Source of the DNA: Betaproteobacteria bacterium
GTDB taxonomy: Bacteria > Pseudomonadota > Gammaproteobacteria > Burkholderiales > Rhodocyclaceae
Reading direction: 5' to 3'
DNA: 8,548 nucleotides
NCBI GenBank assembly: GCA_028065725.1
Contig: JAPTVL010000496.1
Location: forward strand, 1 to 8,548
Part shown: piece by piece, positions 1-5,044 of the stretch
How the letters are laid out: the number at the start of each line of letters is the position of its first letter
Position numbering within the stretch: the first letter of the stretch is position 1
Notes under the pieces: generated by a model
What the model was told of the DNA's origin: nothing
Database searches by the model: none
Seen by the model: the letters and a program-made list of their open reading frames with translations, nothing else
Program-made: the position numbers and the translations under genes

Positions 1-1
1 C

Positions 2-55
2 GGCGGCGGCCTGGTCGTCGTCAGTACCTTGGGCCTATGGGGCCTACAAACCTGA
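2..55 (+). CDS. C-terminal tail of an unidentified gene, cut by the left edge (tentative)
   Basis: Reading from base 2, the codons give GGGLVVVSTLGLWGLQT and then TGA at 53-55. Most third positions are G or C, as expected for coding sequence in a GC-rich genome; the other two forward frames look less gene-like. The tail is hydrophobic, so the protein may end in or near a membrane segment. It stops 21 bases before the terminator stem at 77-103 and converges on the guaA remnant, so the hairpin could serve both sides. It would belong to the chromosome flank and not to the island. With 17 codons visible, no family can be assigned, and the reading itself is uncertain. Confidence 0.35.
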   Translation, partial: GGGLVVVSTLGLWGLQT

Positions 56-76
56 TCGCCACATGGTGCTGAAAAT

Positions 77-103
77 AAAACGGCCGGATCAACCGGCCGT
101 TTT
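77..103 (-). terminator. Rho-independent terminator, probably of guaA (possibly bidirectional)
   Basis: A perfect 7-bp GC stem (CGGCCGG / CCGGCCG) is extended by four A-T pairs around an ATCAA loop. On the minus strand the stem is followed by TTTTATTTT, a good U-tract, so the main direction is leftward, for transcripts ending at the guaA stop codon at 122-124, 18 nt upstream. On the plus strand only TTTT follows, so it may also stop the convergent gene ending at 55. Confidence 0.85.
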
Positions 104-121
104 GCTGTCTGGCTTACGCCC

Positions 122-145
122 TCACTCCCACTCAATTGTTTCCGG
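122..145 (-). other. guaA: guaA 3'-end remnant: likely attachment site of a genomic island
   Basis: Read on the minus strand, these bases encode P-E-T-I-E-W-E followed by TGA (122-124). Bacterial GMP synthases very commonly end in P-x-T-I-E-W-E, so this matches the extreme 3' end of guaA, and it sits where guaA should be relative to the terminator at 77-103. Further upstream in the same frame the codons read ...SVHAGFCQ, unlike the usual guaA ending (Ser/Gly-Lys-Pro-Pro), so identity stops at about base 145. A short 3' identity block that then breaks off is typical of an att half-site after integrase-mediated insertion into a gene's 3' end. The intact guaA and the integrase should lie at the other end of the island, outside this window. 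The crossover point cannot be set to the base. Confidence 0.7.
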
Positions 146-340
146 TTGACAAAAACCCGCATGAACACTCAATTTCTTTGACTTCACCATCACACTTTAC
201 CGTCATTTTTACCGACAAAAAACAAGCGCTTTTGCAGGCGCGGGAGATGGACTCGGTTTGACGGGCGGCTATTCCAGCCCATCAATCGTCAACTATCGCT
301 ATGAACCAGCAAGCCTGAATCTTTGGATTATTTGTTGCTA
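146..340. other. Non-coding island end between the att remnant and the abiE operators
   Basis: No open frame with coding character is seen on either strand here. The first half is AT-rich. It contains a near-perfect tandem pair, TTTACCGTCA and TTTACCGACA, 12 bases apart (196-217); two copies of GACAAAAA (148-155 and 214-221); and the palindrome AAGCGCTT (224-231). Short repeats next to an att site can be arm-type integrase or excisionase sites, but here that is inference from position only. From about 232 to 340 nothing else stands out. Confidence 0.4.
196..217. repeat. 12-bp-spaced tandem repeat TTTACCGNCA near the island end
   Basis: TTTACCGTCA (196-205) and TTTACCGACA (208-217) differ at one of ten positions and are set 12 bp apart, so they lie on nearly the same DNA face. 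They are 50-75 bp inside the guaA remnant. This is compatible with arm-type recombinase sites or with a regulator site, but neither is shown. Confidence 0.45.
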
Positions 341-357
341 TCGTAGCACGACTACGA
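341..357. promoter_or_regulatory. Inverted repeat IR1, likely AbiEi operator
   Basis: TCGTAG-CACGA-CTACGA is a perfect 6-bp inverted repeat with a 5-bp spacer. A second copy with identical arms lies at 407-423, centre to centre 66 bp. AbiEi antitoxins of characterised AbiE systems repress their own operon by binding paired inverted repeats upstream of the gene, so these two sites are the obvious candidates. The surrounding 20-mers match at 17 of 20 positions (340-359 against 406-425). Confidence 0.75.
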
Positions 358-365
358 CTAGCGCA

Positions 366-395
366 TTCAAACAAAGCTTGGCAGCCACTTAAAAT
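366..395 (+). promoter_or_regulatory. Candidate abiE promoter between the two operators
   Basis: TAAAAT at 390-395 matches the TATAAT consensus at five of six positions, with TTCAAA (366-371) 18 bp upstream as a weak -35. An alternative pairing is TTGGCA (378-383) with TACATA (401-406), which would start transcription at or next to the ATG. In both cases the leader is very short, and no Shine-Dalgarno sequence precedes the ATG, so a leaderless or nearly leaderless mRNA is possible. The choice is not settled by sequence. Confidence 0.45.
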
Positions 396-406
396 AATGA
401 TACATA

Positions 407-423
407 TCGTAGTATGGCTACGA
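407..423. promoter_or_regulatory. Inverted repeat IR2, likely AbiEi operator overlapping the abiEi start codon
   Basis: TCGTAG-TATGG-CTACGA has the same arms as IR1. Its spacer contains the abiEi ATG (414-416), so a repressor bound here would cover the transcription start region and the first codons. Occupancy of both sites could bend or loop the roughly 50 bp between them, which contains the candidate promoter. Confidence 0.75.
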
Positions 424-1151
424 CTGAAAGAACCAAGCTAAATTCCCTCTACCGGCAGTGGGTACCAGGAACCCCCTTGACGTCGGAGGACCTGGCGGCA
501 CTGGGTGTCTCCGCGGACCTGGCCGTCCACTACGCGCGTGCCGGCTGGCTTTCCCGCTTGGCGCGCGGGGTGTACCGTCGCCCCAACGATACGCTGGATC
601 TCCATGCCTGTCTGGTACTGATGCAGCGCTCCATCGAAGGACTGCATGTTGGCGGCAAATCTGCCCTCGACTGGTACGGTGTGAGGCAGTACCTGTCGCA
701 GAAGCCAGTTCTGCATCTCTACGGCTGGACAACCGCCCGCCTCCCCAACTGGTTCACCGAACGCTTTCCTGCGGGATACCACCGCAAGCGACTGTTCGAC
801 GAGCCGCCAGACGATCCGCTTCATGCCGGACCGTTCGAGAAGCGCGACGGCGCGCCTCGGGTCTCGACACCCGAGCGAGCGCTCTTGGAGGTGCTCAGCG
901 AGGTAGGCGTGCGTCAGCCGCTGCAGGAGGCGCGTGAACTCACCGAGAGCGCCTATAGCCTGCGCGCCGATGTGCTGCGTGAATTGCTGCAGCGCTGCAC
1001 CAGCGTAAAGACAGTGCGCCTGTGCCTGCAACTCGGACGCGAACTCGCCCTGCCCTGGGCCGCCAAACTGGATGACGCGCAACTGCCGACCGGCAGCGAC
1101 CGGGCTTGGGTATCCCGTTCGGCCGACGGACTGCTGGTGCTCAAGCCATGA
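414..1151 (+). CDS. abiEi: AbiEi-like antitoxin and autorepressor (type IV toxin-antitoxin)
   Basis: This 245-residue protein resembles AbiEi antitoxins. In that family an N-terminal winged helix binds operator DNA and a C-terminal domain counteracts the toxin without binding it stably. Residues about 1-60 fit the winged-helix part: the stretch from GVSADLAVHY to AGWLSRLARGVYRRP (31-57) has the family pattern of a recognition helix, a Gly-Trp-Leu turn and a G-x-Y wing. HVGGKSALDWYG (78-89) and VSTPERALLEVL (150-161) are typical of the middle and C-terminal parts. The ATG at 414 keeps the full N-terminal helix and lies inside operator IR2; no ribosome site is visible. The stop overlaps the next start as ATGA, coupling antitoxin and toxin translation. 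Autoregulation through the two inverted repeats is inferred. The family call is fairly secure; activity is not shown. Confidence 0.88.
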   Translation: MATTERTKLNSLYRQWVPGTPLTSEDLAALGVSADLAVHYARAGWLSRLARGVYRRPNDTLDLHACLVLMQRSIEGLHVGGKSALDWYGVRQYLSQKPVLHLYGWTTARLPNWFTERFPAGYHRKRLFDEPPDDPLHAGPFEKRDGAPRVSTPERALLEVLSEVGVRQPLQEARELTESAYSLRADVLRELLQRCTSVKTVRLCLQLGRELALPWAAKLDDAQLPTGSDRAWVSRSADGLLVLKP

Positions 1152-2062
1152 ACCAAACGTATCTTGACACCGCACGCCTGCTGACCCAAGTCGCACCGCT
1201 CGTTTTTGTGGACGACACGTTTGCCCTCAAGGGCGGCACCGCGATCAATCTGTTCATCCGTGACATGCCACGTCTGTCTGTCGACCTGGATCTCGTGTTT
1301 CCCGATTACAGCCTGCCGCGTGATGAGGCACTGGCTCGCATCAACGAGGCCATCCAGCAATCCACGGAGCGCCTGCGAGCACGCGGTTTTCAAACCCACA
1401 CGCTCGCGGCGCCCGACGTCGGCGAAACCAAGCTGCTGGTGCGGCGTGCGGGCATCGAAGTGAAGGTCGAAGTCAATTTCGTGATGCGCGGCACCGTCCA
1501 CCCCGTGCGTACTTCGGCCTTGACGCCGACCGCCCGCGACAGCTTGCTGGCCGACCTGGAGATTCCGGTGGTATCGCTGGAAGATGTGTACGGCGGCAAA
1601 CTCGTCGCCGCCATGGATCGACAGCATCCGCGTGACTTATTCGACGTGATGCAGCTATTCGCGCATGAAGGCATCACCGCCAACATCCGTCGGGCATTCG
1701 TCGTCTATCTGGCCAGCCATAACCGACCGGTGCACGAAGTACTGTTCCCGACTCTTCGCAATATCGAACAGGAATACGAGCGGAACTTCAAAGGAATGAC
1801 CACCGAGCCAGTTGACCTATCCGCCTTGCTGGCCGCGCGTGAGCGGATGCTGCAGGAACTACAAGGCGGGCTGGACGCTGACGAACGCGGCTTCTTGCTG
1901 TCACTGGTCGCTGGCCATCCGCAGTGGGGATTGCTGGGAATCGCGCACCTAGAACACCTTCCAGGCATTCGCTGGAAGCTGCACAACCTGGCGCAGCTTG
2001 AACAGAAGAGTCCGAGGAAATTCGCTGAACAGGTCGAGGCACTTGCACAGCGGCTGAATTAG
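1148..2062 (+). CDS. abiEii: AbiEii-like nucleotidyltransferase toxin (type IV toxin-antitoxin)
   Basis: This 304-residue protein has AbiEii-family features. AbiEii proteins are DNA polymerase beta-type nucleotidyltransferases, described as GTP-binding or tRNA-modifying toxins that stop growth and abort phage infection. KGGTAINLF (28-36) with SVDLDLVF (44-51) forms the nucleotidyltransferase motif, D46 and D48 being the presumed metal ligands. EVKVEVNF (104-111, K106/E108), VSLEDVYGGKL (142-152, K151) and PRDLFD (161-166) match the later conserved motifs. All key residues appear intact, so the toxin is probably active. The ATG at 1148 overlaps the abiEi stop; an earlier in-frame ATG at 1106 would add 14 residues inside abiEi with no conserved character. 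There is no clear ribosome site, so coupling to abiEi translation is likely. The gene ends 24 bp from the oppositely oriented DUF6527-like gene, with no recognisable terminator between them. Confidence 0.9.
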   Translation: MNQTYLDTARLLTQVAPLVFVDDTFALKGGTAINLFIRDMPRLSVDLDLVFPDYSLPRDEALARINEAIQQSTERLRARGFQTHTLAAPDVGETKLLVRRAGIEVKVEVNFVMRGTVHPVRTSALTPTARDSLLADLEIPVVSLEDVYGGKLVAAMDRQHPRDLFDVMQLFAHEGITANIRRAFVVYLASHNRPVHEVLFPTLRNIEQEYERNFKGMTTEPVDLSALLAARERMLQELQGGLDADERGFLLSLVAGHPQWGLLGIAHLEHLPGIRWKLHNLAQLEQKSPRKFAEQVEALAQRLN

Positions 2063-2086
2063 GCTTCCGCCGGGCCAGCTTGCTTA

Positions 2087-2431
2087 TCAGCACCAGTGGA
2101 TGCGGCCGTCACGAACCCAGAAATGTGAGCGGCAGCCCTTTTTCAGCCAGACCGACGGTGTCAGTGTTGGTACGCCATTCGCGTCGACTTTCACATCCCA
2201 GCGAGGCTTGCCCTCCGCAACAACCAATAGCTCGATTGCATACCCACAGCCGCAGGGACAGCGCATCCCCACACACCAATCCTCGCCATCGTCACGCGCA
2301 AGGACCAAGTCGCGCCTGGGCAATCGAACGGGCAAGCTGTCACCCTCGATGACGTGTAGGCGGCGGCGTGGACTGAGGCGCGCCAGCGCATTACGCCACC
2401 ATTTCCGCACATTCGCTGTGATAATCATCAT
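2087..2431 (-). CDS. DUF6527-like Cys-rich small protein of the ubiquitin-like operon
   Basis: This 114-residue protein is the last gene of the leftward operon. Its second half carries RCPCGCGYAIEL (57-68) and then PTLTPSVWLKKGCRSHFW (88-105), ending in RIHWC. The pattern C-x-C-x-C followed by P-S-x-W, G-C-x-S-H-F and a terminal W-C is what I recall for DUF6527, a family of unknown function found beside multi-ubiquitin, E2 and E1 genes. C58, C60, C62, C100 and C114, with H103, could bind zinc; C53 is extra. The N-terminal 25 residues are basic (WWRN, SPRRR). The ATG at 2431 overlaps the E1 gene's TGA as ATGA and is preceded by AGAGGGG seven bases upstream; a second ATG follows directly. The frame stays open further upstream inside the E1 gene, but that extension has no family features. 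A substrate or E3-like accessory role is conceivable but not shown. Confidence 0.8.
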   Translation of the reverse strand: MMIITANVRKWWRNALARLSPRRRLHVIEGDSLPVRLPRRDLVLARDDGEDWCVGMRCPCGCGYAIELLVVAEGKPRWDVKVDANGVPTLTPSVWLKKGCRSHFWVRDGRIHWC

Positions 2432-3819
2432 CGCACGGCCCCTCTGAGCATCGGCATACCGAGCAGCGGCTCGGCATTGCCGCGCGCAAGAATGAGATTT
2501 GGCGCGCGTGTGAATGCCGTCTCGGCGATGTACTCTTCCTCGCATGCCGCAAGGCTGAATTCCGTGCGCGCATAGAGGTGGTTCGGCTCCAATCGGAAGG
2601 GATACGCACGCGCAATGAACTCGTTGACGCAAGCGGAGGCTGCACGCATGTTGAGCGTAATCACCGCCGGAGCCTCCTCGACGAGGCCCTTTAGATAGCC
2701 GGCTTCGAGCTCTTGTTGATGCGCCTCGGGCGCCACCCTGCGAAGGTATTCGCCGCGCAAGCTCTCCGGCGTGTAGATGCCGCGATCCTGCAGGGTTGAT
2801 CCACCCGGCTGAACGTAGTCGATGCGCCCGCACACGTCGGCAACCGCGAACGTGTCATCCTTCTTGCGCACTGGAATAACCACACCGACATCGAATAGCG
2901 GCAACAGGAATGCCGCCGCGATCAGATCGGCAATATGCCGGGCTTCGAGGGTGTCGACGCAACAGAAGAGGACGTCGCACTCCGCAGCCGCAAGCACCGC
3001 TTCCCGCGTTGTGATTGATGCGGGCACCGCAATGGCAACGCCTTCACCACGATAGCCATTCACAGCTTCGGCAAACACCTCGACCTTCAGGCGATTCGCG
3101 TGGGCATCTGCACGATTGGAGTTGAGAATCCGGTTCAGATTCTTCCATTCGAGCCGATCGAAATCGACCACTCGAACACGGCCAAATCCCAGGCGGGCAA
3201 GCTGTTCGCCTGCGATCGATCCCGTTCCTGAAGCGCCAATAACCAGCGCGGAAAGCCGGCCGAGTTCAGCCGTCATGCCGCTGGTAAACGCGATGGGTCG
3301 ATCCCCGGGACCGAGGTCAGTCGCCTTGTCCACCCACCAATACTGTAGATCGTCACCGGAGACGGTGACGAGATCAACTAGACGCTCCTGCAGGTCAGGG
3401 TCATAGAGACGTGCGCGGACCGCTCCATCCGTCGTCATAACAGCCGAACCATGCACGGCGCCGAACGCATGGAACAAGCTGGAAACCACCCTTTGGTCGC
3501 TTTCGTCATCCGCAGCCGAGAAGCCATAAAGCCCGCCGGGATGCGAATGAATCAGAACCAGAGCACAGCCAGCTGGCTCCGCAACATCGATCGCCTGTTC
3601 CAGGTATTCACCTGGCCAAGTGATAGCGTCACGCTCGCGGCGCTTGCAGGCCGCGTGCGGCACAAGGATGACCTCCCGGACCAGCAGGCGGAGTCGGGAG
3701 CCCGGGGTGCGCGTGCAGATCAAAATGGCGGCCGCTTCCAGTCCGTCCACGGGAAAGAGGTGGCCCTTCACCTCAGCATGCAGGACACCGCTGAAGGCCA
3801 GAGTTGTCTCGGGCATCAT
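2428..3819 (-). CDS. JAB/JAMM deconjugase domain fused to ThiF/E1-like adenylyltransferase
   Basis: A 463-residue, two-domain protein. Residues about 5-145 form a JAMM metallopeptidase: HSHPGGLYGFSAAD (91-104) fits H-x-H-x7-S-x2-D exactly, and E49 is a likely catalytic glutamate, so zinc-dependent cleavage of ubiquitin-like conjugates is plausible. Residues about 175-400 form an E1/ThiF Rossmann domain: VIGASGTGS (193-201) is the nucleotide loop, followed by D219, D221, NLNR (227-230), K245 and the VDT strand (288-290), the residues that adenylate a modifier C-terminus in this superfamily. The C-terminal part contains PGGSTLQDRGIY (338-349), where an E1 cysteine or zinc-binding CxxC might be expected; cysteines C281, C286, C287, C330, C397 and C426 form no CxxC pair. 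The start at 3819 overlaps the stop of the modifier gene as ATGA, with AAGGAG eight bases upstream. It probably activates, and may also remove, the neighbouring ubiquitin-like protein in the cytoplasm. Confidence 0.92.
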   Translation of the reverse strand: MMPETTLAFSGVLHAEVKGHLFPVDGLEAAAILICTRTPGSRLRLLVREVILVPHAACKRRERDAITWPGEYLEQAIDVAEPAGCALVLIHSHPGGLYGFSAADDESDQRVVSSLFHAFGAVHGSAVMTTDGAVRARLYDPDLQERLVDLVTVSGDDLQYWWVDKATDLGPGDRPIAFTSGMTAELGRLSALVIGASGTGSIAGEQLARLGFGRVRVVDFDRLEWKNLNRILNSNRADAHANRLKVEVFAEAVNGYRGEGVAIAVPASITTREAVLAAAECDVLFCCVDTLEARHIADLIAAAFLLPLFDVGVVIPVRKKDDTFAVADVCGRIDYVQPGGSTLQDRGIYTPESLRGEYLRRVAPEAHQQELEAGYLKGLVEEAPAVITLNMRAASACVNEFIARAYPFRLEPNHLYARTEFSLAACEEEYIAETAFTRAPNLILARGNAEPLLGMPMLRGAVR

Positions 3820-4955
3820 TCGCCGATCTCCTTGGCAAGCGCCGCATCGACCAGAGCGAGCTGGGTCACCACGTTATCCGTGGCGGGATTCCAGGGCGCC
3901 GCCGGGCCGCGGTTACGGGACCAGCCGTGATATTCGACGCCGAGCAGGACTCCGCGAAGCTGGGTGCTCTCGATCACCCGCCCGCAAGCCAGCGCGAGCG
4001 GTGGATAGGCGTAGAAGCCGTAAATCTGCGCGCCCGGATAGGTGGACGGGATTTCCAACGCCAGTTTGGTATGGGCTACGGTATAGTTGGACGGCAGTGG
4101 GTACTCGTGGAGAAGAAGCCAGCGCCGATTGGCCTCAATGATGGTTTCCCATCGCAGGCCGAGCCGATCGAGATGCGCTTCGTCGATGTCGAGAAGAGCG
4201 AAGGCCCGACTGGGCTTTGCCGGCCCCTCGCCGTTGTTGACATCCTTCGGGGTGAGCCGGAGCTTTTCGATGCCTGGCGTGCGCAGATCGATCTCGGTGG
4301 TGAGCTGCACCGGCTGCTTCGGGTGTCCGGCGACCTTGAGGAAAATCTGCCAGCCCTGATCGGGGTTGAATCCCGCCAGGACCAGCGCCTCGCGCACAAC
4401 GACCGTCGGCGCGGGAAGCTCCAGCAAGACGCCCTGGACGTTCAGCTTCCACACGAGCTTGCGGCTGACGAATGCCTCGACGTCCGCCGCGTCGAGGTCG
4501 ACGAGATCGTGGTCGCCCAATAGGCGATCCGGTTGATCTTGCCGTTCGAAATAGATCGCCTTGTCGGCGGGCACCTGCCCAAGCTTGCGCAGAAGCCCTC
4601 CCGAGACGATCTGGCAGGGCCAATCGAAACGCTGGCCATCGATCGTCAACCGATAGGCCCGATCGCTCTCGACGATGACGAAGCGCCCATCCGTCCGGGG
4701 CAGGTCCACGGTCTCCGTCGGGCGAACGTCCTCCAGCTCACCGTTCGGCAAGACCTGTAGCACGCTGACATCGTCCGCCGACTTGAAGCCGGCGGCGACG
4801 GCGAGTTGCGCGCCGGTCGGGGTAAGGTCTTCGATACGAACCTGCCGATACGTCAAGGTTTGATCGGCGACTTCGATAATGTGGTGGGCTGCGGCGCCAG
4901 CACCTTCGTCCTGAATCCGGCCATCGCCGGCAGTAGTAGCAGTTTGAGTTTTCAT
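3816..4955 (-). CDS. Multi-ubiquitin-like protein fused to an E2-like domain
   Basis: A 379-residue protein in four parts. After a 24-residue polar tail there appear to be three beta-grasp (multi-ubiquitin type) repeats at about 25-97, 98-167 and 168-250. Each begins with a strand such as HHIIEVADQTL, YRLTIDGQRF or WKLNVQGVLLEL and ends with a similar strand (RFVIVE, AFVSRKLV, IEKLRLTP). Residues about 255-379 resemble prokaryotic E2 family E: EYPLPSNYT (284-292), LEIPSTYPGAQIYGF (300-314), YHGWSRNRG (342-350), then W355 and D360. The only E2-region cysteine is C324 (LACGRV); the other cysteine is C114, in repeat 2. The family usually reads WSRH; here it is WSRN (N348). No terminal di-glycine is seen. 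The fusion suggests conjugating enzyme and modifier are made in a fixed 1:1 ratio, or that the modifier is released by proteolysis. The ATG at 4955 has AGAAAGG seven bases upstream. Confidence 0.85.
   Translation of the reverse strand: MKTQTATTAGDGRIQDEGAGAAAHHIIEVADQTLTYRQVRIEDLTPTGAQLAVAAGFKSADDVSVLQVLPNGELEDVRPTETVDLPRTDGRFVIVESDRAYRLTIDGQRFDWPCQIVSGGLLRKLGQVPADKAIYFERQDQPDRLLGDHDLVDLDAADVEAFVSRKLVWKLNVQGVLLELPAPTVVVREALVLAGFNPDQGWQIFLKVAGHPKQPVQLTTEIDLRTPGIEKLRLTPKDVNNGEGPAKPSRAFALLDIDEAHLDRLGLRWETIIEANRRWLLLHEYPLPSNYTVAHTKLALEIPSTYPGAQIYGFYAYPPLALACGRVIESTQLRGVLLGVEYHGWSRNRGPAAPWNPATDNVVTQLALVDAALAKEIGE
3828..3833 (-). promoter_or_regulatory. Strong Shine-Dalgarno of the JAB-E1 gene, inside the end of the modifier gene
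   Basis: AAGGAG on the minus strand, eight bases before the ATG at 3819. It decides this start over the ATG directly following it and shows that the E1 gene can load ribosomes independently of the ATGA coupling. Confidence 0.8.
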
Positions 4956-5044
4956 TGGATTGCCTTTCTGTCGGCCCCTGCGGGAGTGCAGGTTTCTGGC
5001 CTTCAGTCAATCAATCGCAGCGCATTTCAGAACCGGAAAGCTGG
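4956..5044 (-). promoter_or_regulatory. 89-nt gap before the Ubl-E2 gene with ribosome binding site and small hairpin
   Basis: This is the only sizeable gap in the leftward gene string. AGAAAGG (4969-4963) is a good ribosome binding site seven bases from the ATG at 4955. A 5-bp hairpin, CCTGC/GCAGG with a 6-base loop, lies at 4977-4992; it has no T-run and does not look like a terminator. I see no convincing promoter, though one could hide here. The helicase and the conjugation genes are therefore probably co-transcribed, but the gap leaves room for a separate start. Confidence 0.5.

Noticed and set aside
146..340. Possible tRNA, small RNA or CRISPR repeats in the left intergenic region.
   Set aside because: No cloverleaf, no array of regularly spaced repeats and no promoter-terminator pair were found; only two short tandem copies are present.
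1106..1147. Earlier in-frame ATG that would add 14 residues to the AbiEii-like toxin.
   Set aside because: The extra residues lie inside abiEi and look random; the ATGA overlap at 1148 is the usual arrangement in this kind of operon.
438..1196. Long open frame on the minus strand opposite abiEi (252 residues).
   Set aside because: The opposite strand encodes a recognisable AbiEi-family protein and this frame shows no family features; it arises from GC-rich codon bias.
2432..2833. N-terminal extension of the DUF6527-like gene to 248 residues.
   Set aside because: The extension runs inside the E1 gene in another frame and has no conserved character, whereas the ATG at 2431 has an ATGA overlap and a GA-rich ribosome site.
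3804..4523. Plus-strand open frame opposite the Ubl-E2 gene (239 residues).
   Set aside because: It is the complement of a gene with clear beta-grasp and E2-like features; no recognisable motif of its own.
2087..4955. Type II CBASS or Bil-type system.
   Set aside because: No CD-NTase, Cap effector or separate single-ubiquitin gene is seen in the window. The multi-ubiquitin, E2-E-like and DUF6527-like set points to a different branch of bacterial ubiquitin-like operons.
4977..4992. Hairpin between the helicase and Ubl-E2 genes as a terminator.
   Set aside because: The stem is only 5 bp and no T-run follows on the minus strand.
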